A DNA stretch of 42,448 bases from Myxococcus sp. (GTDB lineage Bacteria; Myxococcota; Myxococcia; Myxococcales; Myxococcaceae). Shown piece by piece: positions 28,071-35,502 of this stretch. Location: contig JACSRE010000251.1 of the NCBI GenBank assembly GCA_014879945.1, positions 1 through 42,448 of the forward strand, in the 5' to 3' direction. Position 1 is the stretch's first letter. Every line of letters begins with the position of its first letter. A program made the translations under genes and the position numbers. The notes under the pieces were generated by a model. It ran no database searches and was not told where the DNA came from. It worked only from the letters and a program-made list of their open reading frames with translations.

Positions 28071-28624
28071 GGGAAGCGGGCCCTCCACGCCTCGGGCTGC
28101 TCGCCGAGATCGGCGCCGCCGTTGAGGCGCACCAGGGCGTCATGGGCCGCCGCGCGAACCGCCGGGCGCTCGTCGTTCAGCAGGGCGATCAACCGGGGCG
28201 CCTCCGCCGTCGCCTGGCGCCACCCCACCACCTCGGCCGCCAGCGCGCGCACCCGGGGATCTCGATCGGACAGCTGCGCGCTCAGCGCGGCGGGAGCGTC
28301 GATCGGCCGCACCACCTGCGGGAACAACAGCAACATGAAGAACAGCACCGCCACGACGATCTGGGCGAAGGCCTTGAACGGCGAGTACCGCCTGGCGACC
28401 ACCAGGGCCAGGCGGTAGGCGGCGAAGCCGACGGCGAAGGCGAGGAAGGCCCAGGGCGCGAAGCGCGACAGCGGCTCAGGCGCGGTGGGGCTCTGCTGGG
28501 CCCAGAGCGCCAGGAGCGCCGAGCCGACGAGCAACACGAACAGCAGCAGCGGCAAGACCGGTCTGACCCGGACCCCGGCGACGCTCGGCTCTTCGGTTGG
28601 TGGGGTGAGCGGTTGAGCGTTCAT
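28067..28624 (-). CDS. Membrane protein with C-terminal HEAT-like repeats
   Basis: The product is 185 residues from ATG 28624; AAGG lies 7 bases upstream, which favours it over a GTG at 28630. About three hydrophobic segments cover residues 22-45, 57-78 and 84-104. The C-terminal ~75 residues (LSDRDPRVRALAAEVVGW; LLNDERPAVRAAAHDALVRL) form two or three HEAT-like helices, a protein-protein contact fold. The first gene of a coupled operon with fur and the thioredoxin-like lipoprotein, it may be a membrane-tethered partner of one of them. I do not recognise a named family. Confidence 0.78.
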   Translation of the reverse strand: MNAQPLTPPTEEPSVAGVRVRPVLPLLLFVLLVGSALLALWAQQSPTAPEPLSRFAPWAFLAFAVGFAAYRLALVVARRYSPFKAFAQIVVAVLFFMLLLFPQVVRPIDAPAALSAQLSDRDPRVRALAAEVVGWRQATAEAPRLIALLNDERPAVRAAAHDALVRLNGGADLGEQPEAWRARFP

Positions 28625-28651
28625 TGACACCCTTGGGCCAACGCTTATAGC
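28624..28651 (+). promoter_or_regulatory. Sigma70-type promoter for the gene at 28675
   Basis: A perfect TTGACA (28624-28629) is followed after 16 bases by TATAGC (28646-28651). A start near 28658 would leave a leader of about 17 bases. The -35 box overlaps the start codon of the divergent HEAT-repeat gene, so the two units share about 50 bases. Confidence 0.6.
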
Positions 28652-28674
28652 GAGCCGCGGCGCAAAACGCAGAC

Positions 28675-29841
28675 ATGAGTAGCTGGAATCGCAAGCGGCA
28701 CCCCGATGATGTCCCGACCCCCGTCGCCGTGGCGGTGGCCGACTTCTGTCGACGGGCCAAAGCGCCCGCCTCGCCCGCCCTGGTGCGCGACGCGCTCTCG
28801 CTGCTGGCCGACGCCGATGACGGGGCCGTTCGCTCGTTGACCGACGAGGCGCCAGAGGCCACGCCGCTGGGGCCGTTCGCCGTCGTCGATCTCATCAAGG
28901 GCACGAAGGCCAGCGTCGCGGCCGAGCGCCAGGCGGCTGGGTATTACGAGATGGTGCGGCTGGCGACGCTGGCCGAGCCGCTGCCCGAAGTCCCTGCCGA
29001 GAAGGCCCCGGTGAAGGCGCGGCCGTCGAGCCCAACCGCGCCGGCCAGGGCACGCAAGCCGCGCAAGGCCCGCGAGTCGGTCGACGACAAGATCGCGCCG
29101 AAGAAGCGCGTCGCGGGCGCTCCGGTGGCGACGAAGGCCAAAGCCAAGCAGCCCCTGCCCGGCACGGCCTTCCTTCCCAAACGCCACCTGCCGCCGCCCC
29201 GGGGCCGCTTCACCCGGCTCGACTCCTCCCGCAGCACCTACGAGGCCCTGCTCAAGCCCGAGGCGCGCGAGAACCTGTCGGTCGTCGTCGAGCAGTCGGC
29301 CACCCGCTTCCACGTCTTTCAGACGCTCGAGGCGGCCTACACGGGGCGCTCGGGCCAGCCGCTGACGGTCGCCGAGGTGGAGGGCGCGCTGAGCCGGCAC
29401 GCCCTGCTCGACGGCCTCGAGAAGCGGGAGCGCGACAGGGTGCTGGTGTCGCTCGCCACCGCGCGCGGCTCGGTGCCGACGGCGGCGAAGGAGCTGGGCG
29501 TTCGGCCCGCCGACATCGATCGGCTGATCGCCGAGCTGCGGCTCAAGCGCGAAGTGCAGTCGATCAAAGAGACCTTCGTGCGCGAGGCGCTCGACCCCGG
29601 CAACCTCGCCCTGCGCCTGGCGATGCTCGGCCGCCAGCGGTACCTGGCCGATCTGAAGATCGAGAAGCGCTTCACCGACGCGCTGACCCGCGACGTGACG
29701 AAGCTCCTCGACGAGTCAGCCGACGCCGCCAACACGGTCGAAGAGCTGGTCGAGCTGACGGCGAAGAAGCACGCGATTGTTCCCGACCTGTTGAACCGCG
29801 CGGTGGACCGCCTGGGTCTCACGCGCCGCTACATGAGGTGA
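28675..29841 (+). CDS. Unknown protein with Pro/Lys/Ala linker and helical C-terminus
   Basis: The product is 388 residues. Residues 1-95 look globular and helical (VPTPVAVAVADFCRRAK; LVRDALSLLADADDG). Residues ~105-185 are a basic Pro/Ala/Lys-rich linker, and ~185-388 are helical again. Within the latter, VLVSLATARGSVPTAAKELG, continuing to about residue 285, looks like a Fis-type helix-turn-helix, which makes DNA binding plausible. The repeated short-helix C-terminal region has no other motif that I recognise. No signal peptide is present. The gene is the first of the plus-strand run and has its own promoter. The coding call is firm; a DNA-binding role is a guess. Confidence 0.75.
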   Translation: MSSWNRKRHPDDVPTPVAVAVADFCRRAKAPASPALVRDALSLLADADDGAVRSLTDEAPEATPLGPFAVVDLIKGTKASVAAERQAAGYYEMVRLATLAEPLPEVPAEKAPVKARPSSPTAPARARKPRKARESVDDKIAPKKRVAGAPVATKAKAKQPLPGTAFLPKRHLPPPRGRFTRLDSSRSTYEALLKPEARENLSVVVEQSATRFHVFQTLEAAYTGRSGQPLTVAEVEGALSRHALLDGLEKRERDRVLVSLATARGSVPTAAKELGVRPADIDRLIAELRLKREVQSIKETFVREALDPGNLALRLAMLGRQRYLADLKIEKRFTDALTRDVTKLLDESADAANTVEELVELTAKKHAIVPDLLNRAVDRLGLTRRYMR

Positions 29842-29845
29842 GTCC

Positions 29846-30259
29846 ATGCCCATCTACGAATACCGCTGCCAGAAGTGTGGAAACGATCTCGAGGTCATGC
29901 AGAAGGTCTCTGACCCGGCGCCCGTGAAGTGCGAGAAGTGCGGGGCCGACAACAGCTTCGAGCGGCTGATGAGCCGCAGCAGCTTCCAGCTCAAGGGCGG
30001 CGGCTGGTACTCCGATCTCTACGGCTCCACCAAGAAGGACTCGGGCTCCGGCTCGGGCAGCAGCGGCGGCGCGGGTGGTGGCGCGGCGGGCTCCGGCTCG
30101 GGCTCGACCCCTCCCGCCTCGACGTCGGGTGGAACCGGCGGCACGTCGGGTGGAACCGGCGGCACCTCGGGTGGAACCGGTGGATCGTCCGGTGGAACCG
30201 GCGGCACCTCGGGTGGAACCGGTGGATCGTCCGGTGGCTCCTCAGCGAGCGCCGCGTGA
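29846..30259 (+). CDS. FmdB-family zinc ribbon protein with Gly/Ser/Thr repeat tail
   Basis: The product is 137 residues. Residues 1-60 are a FmdB-type zinc ribbon: MPIYEYRCQKCG, then KCEKCG, with Cys 8, 11, 29 and 32 binding zinc, and FERLMSRSSFQLKG[G]GW, typical of the family. FmdB proteins are small regulators or accessory proteins of uncertain role. The last ~75 residues are almost only Gly, Ser, Thr and Ala, including five copies of SGGTGG[TS]. The stop codon overlaps the start of the next gene. Confidence 0.9.
   Translation: MPIYEYRCQKCGNDLEVMQKVSDPAPVKCEKCGADNSFERLMSRSSFQLKGGGWYSDLYGSTKKDSGSGSGSSGGAGGGAAGSGSGSTPPASTSGGTGGTSGGTGGTSGGTGGSSGGTGGTSGGTGGSSGGSSASAA
30125..30238 (+). repeat. 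21-base tandem repeat encoding SGGTGG[TS]
   Basis: Five full copies (starting at 30125, 30146, 30167, 30188 and 30209) and a partial sixth share the core GGTGGAACCGG. It is in-frame and likely prone to copy-number change. Confidence 0.9.
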
Positions 30260-30957
30260 GGAGCGCCCTGCTCGGGGTGCTCCTGTCGCTGAGCGGCTGC
30301 GCGACCTCGCAGGTCTTCGTTCCTCCCGAGCAGGCGGCCGCGCTCCAGCGATCGCTCGCCGGGGAAGAGCGGTACCTGCGCATCGCCTTCTTCGGCACGC
30401 CGTTCTTCGGCGACTCGACCAAGAAGCTGCTCTCGCCGGTCAGCCCCGACCAGGTGCGCGCGCTGAACAACCCCGACGGCACCCCGGTGAGCCCCGGCCC
30501 GGTCGAGCGGGTGTTCGCGCCCGGCACCGCGGCGCGCGTGCTCAAGGTGGAGTTCCCCACGGCCTACGCGATGAGCGAGCGGGTGCTCTACACGCCGCGG
30601 ACCCTGGCCTGGGTGTACCTCGACGTGGCGGGGACGCCGAAGCAGAGCCCGCCGTACATCCTCCTGCTGCGCCCCGGCCTCAAGGACGAGCACGAGGTGC
30701 TCAGCGAGGTGGAGCGCTACCTGTCGAAGGAGCCCGTCAAGCCGTTGCTCGACGGCTTCACCGAGACGGTGCGGGCGGCGGTGCTCGAGAAGAAGGCGAT
30801 CGTGGACATGCCCGCCGAGGCCCTCGAGATGGCCTGGGGCTACCCTGAGCAGAAGCGCTTCGAGCTCGAGGGCACCGTGAAGAAAGAGACCTGGCTCTAC
30901 GCCGAGGGCCGTCGCCAGGCCGTGCTGCGCGACGGGAAGGTCGCGGAGCTGAAGTAG
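30256..30957 (+). CDS. Predicted lipoprotein of unknown function
   Basis: The product is 233 residues. The GTG start at 30256 overlaps the fmdB stop (GTGA). A lipobox LSGC puts the lipid on Cys 15 (SLSGCATSQ). The body is mixed alpha/beta (LRIAFFGTPFFGDSTKKLL; ERVLYTPRTLAWVYLDVAG) with no catalytic motif that I know. A long frame starting at 29929 runs into the same frame, but its first part is antiphase to fmdB and not real. It is translationally coupled to fmdB and followed five bases later by the CULT gene. It probably works in the envelope; nothing more can be said. Confidence 0.75.
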   Translation: MRSALLGVLLSLSGCATSQVFVPPEQAAALQRSLAGEERYLRIAFFGTPFFGDSTKKLLSPVSPDQVRALNNPDGTPVSPGPVERVFAPGTAARVLKVEFPTAYAMSERVLYTPRTLAWVYLDVAGTPKQSPPYILLLRPGLKDEHEVLSEVERYLSKEPVKPLLDGFTETVRAAVLEKKAIVDMPAEALEMAWGYPEQKRFELEGTVKKETWLYAEGRRQAVLRDGKVAELK

Positions 30958-30962
30958 CCCTC

Positions 30963-31331
30963 ATGGCGGAGCCCGTCGCCGACGCGCAGGGCTCCACCAG
31001 GGTCGAGCAGGCGCCCCCAGCGCGGTTCTGGCGCTGCCGAAGGTGCCTGGCCGCGATCACCACCGACGATCAGCGCCTCGAGATCGACGGCCGGCACGTG
31101 CACCTGCGGCTCAACCCCGGCGCGTTCGCCTTCCTGTTCGGGTGCTTTCAGAGCGCCCGCGGCGCCACGCCGGTCGGCGCGCCCACCGACGAGGCCACCT
31201 GGTTCCCGGGGCACCGCTGGCAGCTCTCGATGTGCAGCGACTGCGGCGCCCACCTGGGCTGGAGCTTCAGCGGGCCCTCGGCGTTCGTGGGCCTGGTGTT
31301 GGAGCGCCTGGCGCCGCCCGAGGGCGGCTGA
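30963..31331 (+). CDS. Stand-alone CULT-domain (cereblon-like) protein
   Basis: The product is 122 residues. The domain starts RFWRCRRCLAAIT and has a second pair in MCSDCGAHLGW, so zinc ligands are C25, C28, C91 and C94. The core is TWFPGHRWQLSMCSDCGAHL, ending LGWSF. This is the pattern of the CULT domain, known from the thalidomide-binding part of cereblon and from single-domain bacterial proteins such as Magnetospirillum MsCI4. The aromatic cage W79/W85/W99 plus Y101 of MsCI4 has an exact counterpart here: W80, W86, W100 and F102, at the same spacing. It should bind a small ring ligand such as a uracil- or imide-type group. It has no export signal and lies five bases after the lipoprotein gene. 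Confidence 0.88.
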   Translation: MAEPVADAQGSTRVEQAPPARFWRCRRCLAAITTDDQRLEIDGRHVHLRLNPGAFAFLFGCFQSARGATPVGAPTDEATWFPGHRWQLSMCSDCGAHLGWSFSGPSAFVGLVLERLAPPEGG

Positions 31332-31332
31332 C

Positions 31333-32052
31333 TCACCGCGGCCAGCGACGCTTCTTCTTCTTCTTGCGCTGCTGCTCTTCCTGCCTGGCCTCGCCGGGGC
31401 GGCGCAGGTGCGGCAACGCGCCCATCTGCACGGGCACGTAGTCGGTGCCCAGCAGGGCCTTCACCAGCTCGGCCTGGGTGTTCACCGGCTTGCGGAACAG
31501 GGTGGCGGCGTAGCCGATCTCGTCGAGCGAGGCGCGCGCGTCGCTGCCCGCCACGCCGGGGAGCTTCATCGCCTCGGAGGCCTCGAGCGCGAGCTCGTTG
31601 GCGCCCATGCGCACCTTCGGGTTGTAGACCTCGATGGCCGACAGCAGCTTGAGCGTCTTGACGTAGTCGCCCGCGGGAAAGCCGAGATCCTTGTCGTAGG
31701 GGCGGGCCGCGACGATGGCGGCGCCCAGGGCCTTCAGGCGCGGCAGGCACTCGTCGGCGCTCCAGGCCCTCTCGCGGTTGCTGCCCCACAGCTGCACCGG
31801 CTCGGGCGCGCGATCAGGCTTCTCGAAGAAGCACAGGTACTGGCCCTTGTCGGTCGCCAGCTCGAGGCCCACGAAGACCTTCAGCTTCGTGGTGCGCTGC
31901 AGATCGAAGAGCTCGTCGCACCCGTCCTGGGTGTTGGTCTCGGTGAAGGCGACGCCGTCGAGCCCAAAGGACTCTGCGCGCGCCAACACGGCCTTGGGGT
32001 CGAGCGGGCAGTCGCGCGAGAGGTACGAGTGAACGTGGAGATCGATCAGCAT
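31333..32052 (-). CDS. PHP-domain protein (cytoplasmic)
   Basis: The product is 239 residues from ATG 32052. It opens with the PHP metal motif MLIDLHVHSYLSRD (HVH at residues 5-7), with further motifs GVAFTETN, FVGLELATDKGQY, AARPYD and GSDARASLDEIG. This matches small PHP phosphoesterases, which use two or three metal ions. There is no signal peptide, unlike the PHP protein at 1243-2376. The tail (RQEEQQRKKKKKRRWP) is strongly basic and could bind nucleic acid or acidic partners. The protein is complete. Its substrate is unknown. Confidence 0.88.
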   Translation of the reverse strand: MLIDLHVHSYLSRDCPLDPKAVLARAESFGLDGVAFTETNTQDGCDELFDLQRTTKLKVFVGLELATDKGQYLCFFEKPDRAPEPVQLWGSNRERAWSADECLPRLKALGAAIVAARPYDKDLGFPAGDYVKTLKLLSAIEVYNPKVRMGANELALEASEAMKLPGVAGSDARASLDEIGYAATLFRKPVNTQAELVKALLGTDYVPVQMGALPHLRRPGEARQEEQQRKKKKKRRWPR

Positions 32053-32104
32053 GTGGTGGTTTGTGCCCTTGTCTGGCTCGCGAGCCGCATGGGATAAGCA
32101 GCGC

Positions 32105-32293
32105 ATGTTCACTGGCGTCAAGGTGTTTTCGGCCACCAAGGCCAAAGACCGGGAAGAGCTGAGCGAGAACATCAACCGCTGGCTCAAGAGCAACGCCGAT
32201 CTCGAGATCGTCGACCGCGTCGTGACGCAGTCGAGCGACAACGAGTTCCACTGCTACTCGATGGTCATCTTCTACAAGCAGAAGACGAGCTGA
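32105..32293 (+). CDS. Small 62-residue protein
   Basis: The product runs from ATG 32105 to TGA. It is MFTGVKVFSATKAKDREELS at the N-terminus, then INRWLKSN and SSDNEFHCYSMVIFYKQK at the C-terminus. The mixed alpha/beta composition and the beta-strand-like end suggest a folded small protein. A promoter-like pair (TTGTCT at 32069, GATAAG at 32093, 18 apart) would start transcription at or very near the ATG, so it may be leaderless. The stop abuts the stop of the amylase gene on the other strand. I do not recognise a family. Confidence 0.6.
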   Translation: MFTGVKVFSATKAKDREELSENINRWLKSNADLEIVDRVVTQSSDNEFHCYSMVIFYKQKTS

Positions 32294-34420
32294 CTACGGC
32301 TTGACCAGCACCATCGCCGCGCGAGCGGGGATGGTGAGCTGCCCCGACGCCGGAATCGTGATCATCCGCCCCGAGACCGCGTCCTTCAGCGTCACCGGCA
32401 GCCGCGCCAGCGCCCGGCGCAGGCTCAACGACACCGTGCGCTCCCCGCCCCGGTTGATGGCCACGATGGCGCCGTCGTCGTCGGTCGCCCGCTGGTACAC
32501 GTAGAGATCGTTCTCGATCGCCAGGGTGTCGCGCACGCCGAACTTGAGCGCCTTGCTCTGACGCCGCGCGGTGCCGACCTTGCGCATGAAGTCGAGCAGG
32601 TCAGCCTCACGCGACGACAGCCCCGCCCACTTCATGAAGCGGCGGTTGTCGGGGTCCCCCGCACCGGGGAGGCCGAGCTCGTCGCCGTAGTAGATGAGCG
32701 GCACGCCCTGCTGGGTGAGGATGAACGCGAACGCCCACCTGGTGCGCTGAAACGGCTCGTCGCTGTCGATGGTGGCCGGCGGCTTGTTGCTGCCCCAGGC
32801 CTGCCCCGCGGCGTCGCCCTCGATCTGGTTGGCGGCGATCGAGATGAAGCGGGCGACGTCGTGGTTGCCCAGGAACGGCGAGTTGAGGGTCTCGGGCGAG
32901 TAGTACGCCTCGTTCGCGCGCACGGCCTCGTCGACCGGCACCAGCGAGTCACCGCGGGCGAACGCCTGCACCACCGGCCAGTACAGCGGGAAGTCGAACT
33001 GCCCATCGAGCTCCTGAGGCCCGACGTAGGCGCGAATCTGCGAGCGCCCGTCACTGCCGACGAACGTCTCGCCCACCAGGTAGTAGTCCACCCCGGTGAT
33101 CGCGCTGATCTTCGCGAGGCGCTGGTTCACGGTGCGCCCGCCGATGTGATCGAGGTGCTTGACGGCGTCGAGCCGGAACCCGTCGAGGTCGGCCTCCTCG
33201 AGCCACCACATGGTGTCGGCCGCGAACTGGTCGCCCATCGCGGTGTTCCGCCAGTTGTAGTCGGGCAGGTAGTTGGTGAACGAGCAGACCAGGGGCTTCT
33301 CTTCCCACCCGCAGCCCGCCGCGCCACAGACGCAGCCGTTGCCGATGTTGAACCAGCCGTCGTCGCGGTGCTGGGCCACGTAGGGGTGCTGCTCGTGCAC
33401 GTGGTTGAGCACGAGATCGGTCAGCACCCGAATGCCGCGCGCGTGGGCGGCCTTCGTCAGCGCCTTCAGATCGTCGAGCGTTCCGAAGCGCGACTGCACG
33501 GTGCGCGGCTGGCTGGGCCAATAGCCGTGGTAGCCGGTGTACTTCTGGCCGTACGAGCCGTCGAAGGCGCCGTCGGGGTTGGCGTCGGGCGGAGAGAGCC
33601 ACAGCGCGCGCACGCCGAGCCGGTCGAAGTACCCCTCTTCGATCGCCTGGGTGACGCCCTTGAAGTCGCCGCCCTGGTAGTTGGCCTGCGCCGCGACGCC
33701 GGCGGTGGGGCGGTTGTTCGACGGGTCGCCGTCGCGGAACCGGTCGGTGAAGACGAAGTAGAGGATCGCCTCGCCCCACGCGAACGGCTCGGGCTCGACC
33801 CAGAACGGGAGCAGCACCGGCTCGGCGGCCTTCCCCGCCTCGTCCGAGAGAGTCACCTTCACCGTGTGTTTGCCCACCGCCAGGCCCGTCGCGGCGAACG
33901 AGGTGACGCCGGTGAGCCGATCGAAGCTGATCGTCTGCTCGGCGCCGTCGAGCGTCAGCACCGGCGGCTTGAGCGCCGACTTCGACGAGCCCAGCGAAGC
34001 GGTGAGCTCGACCGTCAGGGCGCCCGCGGCGGTCGCCTGAAAGCCCGTCACCTCGAGCGACGGGGTCGCGCAGTCAGGCACGAAGAGGCGTGAGTGCTCC
34101 ACCTGCCCCACCCACCGCGTGAAGCCCGTCGACGGGTCGAGGATGAGCTCGTCGTCGCCGAGATCGATGCGGTACGCGTAGCCCGACACGCGCGGCTCGA
34201 GCACCTTGCGCCACTCCCAGGTGCCGTCGGCTCGGCGCGTCATCGGCTCGGGGGCGAACGCGCTCCACTCACCGCGCACCGAGACGGCGTCGCGGCTGAT
34301 CGTCGGGGCGAAGCGAATGACCTGCTCGCAGGAGCGCACCGGGCCGGTCGGCGGCTGCACGGCCGGACAGCCAGCGAGGCAAAGCGCGACGAGGGCGGAG
34401 GACGAGACGAACGTGCGCAT
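32294..34420 (-). CDS. Alpha-amylase (GH13) lipoprotein
   Basis: The product is 708 residues from ATG 34420 with GGAG upstream. The lipobox LAGC gives lipidated Cys 18. A starch-binding/CBM48-like beta domain is at ~35-110 (GEWSAFAPEPM). The TIM-barrel catalytic part covers ~210-620 with DLVLNHVHEQHPY, DGFRLDAVKH (nucleophile D418), YLVGETFVG (acid/base E451) and FLGNHDVARF (D521). All GH13 catalytic residues are present. Cysteines 363, 365, 370 and 379 sit in an insert that may form disulfides. It degrades alpha-1,4-glucans outside the cell or in the periplasm. It lies next to glycogen branching enzyme; a CHRD lipoprotein is divergent, 88 bases away. Confidence 0.93.
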   Translation of the reverse strand: MRTFVSSSALVALCLAGCPAVQPPTGPVRSCEQVIRFAPTISRDAVSVRGEWSAFAPEPMTRRADGTWEWRKVLEPRVSGYAYRIDLGDDELILDPSTGFTRWVGQVEHSRLFVPDCATPSLEVTGFQATAAGALTVELTASLGSSKSALKPPVLTLDGAEQTISFDRLTGVTSFAATGLAVGKHTVKVTLSDEAGKAAEPVLLPFWVEPEPFAWGEAILYFVFTDRFRDGDPSNNRPTAGVAAQANYQGGDFKGVTQAIEEGYFDRLGVRALWLSPPDANPDGAFDGSYGQKYTGYHGYWPSQPRTVQSRFGTLDDLKALTKAAHARGIRVLTDLVLNHVHEQHPYVAQHRDDGWFNIGNGCVCGAAGCGWEEKPLVCSFTNYLPDYNWRNTAMGDQFAADTMWWLEEADLDGFRLDAVKHLDHIGGRTVNQRLAKISAITGVDYYLVGETFVGSDGRSQIRAYVGPQELDGQFDFPLYWPVVQAFARGDSLVPVDEAVRANEAYYSPETLNSPFLGNHDVARFISIAANQIEGDAAGQAWGSNKPPATIDSDEPFQRTRWAFAFILTQQGVPLIYYGDELGLPGAGDPDNRRFMKWAGLSSREADLLDFMRKVGTARRQSKALKFGVRDTLAIENDLYVYQRATDDDGAIVAINRGGERTVSLSLRRALARLPVTLKDAVSGRMITIPASGQLTIPARAAMVLVKP

Positions 34421-34508
34421 GGGGAGGCTCCTACTCGTCAGGCGCGCCAGGAGGGAAGGGGTCGCTTTCCGATGATTCCGCCAGGCCCGTTCGATACAAG
34501 CGCTCGCG

Positions 34509-35453
34509 ATGCTCCGACGTGGCGTAGCTCTGGTGCTGGCCCTGTCCCTCCTGGGCTGCAACGAGGAGTGCGTCGATCAGTTCGACTGCCTCAAGGTCGC
34601 CTCGAAGACGACGCTCACCTGCGACGACGGGCGCTGCGTGGTGAAGGCGACGCTCCCCACCCTGCCCTCCTTCGTCACGCCTGACGCCGGGCGCGCCGAT
34701 GGCGGCGTGGTGGCCGGCGACGGAGGCACGCGGCCCGGGCGCGTCATCCCCGGTGACTACGCCGCGCGGCTCTCGGGCGGCCAGCTGGTGCCGCCGGTGA
34801 CGACGATGGCCAGCGGCGCGGCGACGGTCAGGCTCGATCAAGACGACGCCGGGCAGACCTCGCTGTCGTGGTCGTTGAGCTACACCAACCTCGCGCCGAC
34901 GAACGCGGTGTTGATGGTGGGCGCGCCGGCCGGCCGCAGCGTGCTCAACCTCGTCGTGCTCAACGACGGCGGCATCGCGAACCCGTTCGTGGGCACGGTG
35001 GCGCTCACGCGCGCGCAGGCAGAGGCCGTCTCGGCGTTCCAGACGTCGTTCGTGCTCACCTCGGCGGCGCAGCGCACGGGCGAGCTCCGCGGCCAGATCG
35101 TCCCCCGCGGGGCGTTGATCGGGTTCACCCAGCTGGTGCGCAGCGGGAGCGGCGGCTACGGCGGCGGAGGCCACCTGGTGCTCGAGACCGACGGCGGCTT
35201 CATTCCCGTCGCGGGCTCGTTCGAGCTGAGCTGGCCCGAGAGCGGCCCGGTGGCGAGCGCGGCGGTGAGCCAGGGCGGCACCGGCGCGCCGATTCTGCAG
35301 CTCCCCCTCAACGCGAGCGCGACGGGCTCGGCGGGCACCTTCGAGCCGTTGGCCCTGCTGCTGACGTTGAGCGACGCCGGCGTGTTCGTGACGGGGCGCA
35401 GCGCTGATGGCGGTGAGGTGTTCCGCGGCGATCTGAGCCTGTCGCTGCGGTAG
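34509..35453 (+). CDS. CHRD-domain lipoprotein
   Basis: The product is 314 residues. The lipobox SLLGC gives lipidated Cys 17. A short Cys-containing linker follows, then the CHRD domain at ~83-200: YAARLSGGQLVPPVTTMASG at the start and GELRGQIVP near its end. CHRD is a beta-sandwich domain seen in chordin and in many bacterial surface proteins, with unknown bacterial role. The C-terminal 100 residues are beta-rich. It should be a surface or periplasmic protein. It is divergent from the amylase gene and sits directly before glgB. Confidence 0.85.
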   Translation: MLRRGVALVLALSLLGCNEECVDQFDCLKVASKTTLTCDDGRCVVKATLPTLPSFVTPDAGRADGGVVAGDGGTRPGRVIPGDYAARLSGGQLVPPVTTMASGAATVRLDQDDAGQTSLSWSLSYTNLAPTNAVLMVGAPAGRSVLNLVVLNDGGIANPFVGTVALTRAQAEAVSAFQTSFVLTSAAQRTGELRGQIVPRGALIGFTQLVRSGSGGYGGGGHLVLETDGGFIPVAGSFELSWPESGPVASAAVSQGGTGAPILQLPLNASATGSAGTFEPLALLLTLSDAGVFVTGRSADGGEVFRGDLSLSLR

Positions 35454-35502
35454 TCGGCCGAGACGATTGCCCCACCCCACGTCCTGTGGTGAGTCGGCGC
35501 GC

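Noticed and set aside
29929-30258. A long frame running from within fmdB into the lipoprotein gene
   Set aside because: Only the part from the GTG at 30256 has a lipobox and normal composition; the earlier part is out-of-phase reading of the FmdB repeat.
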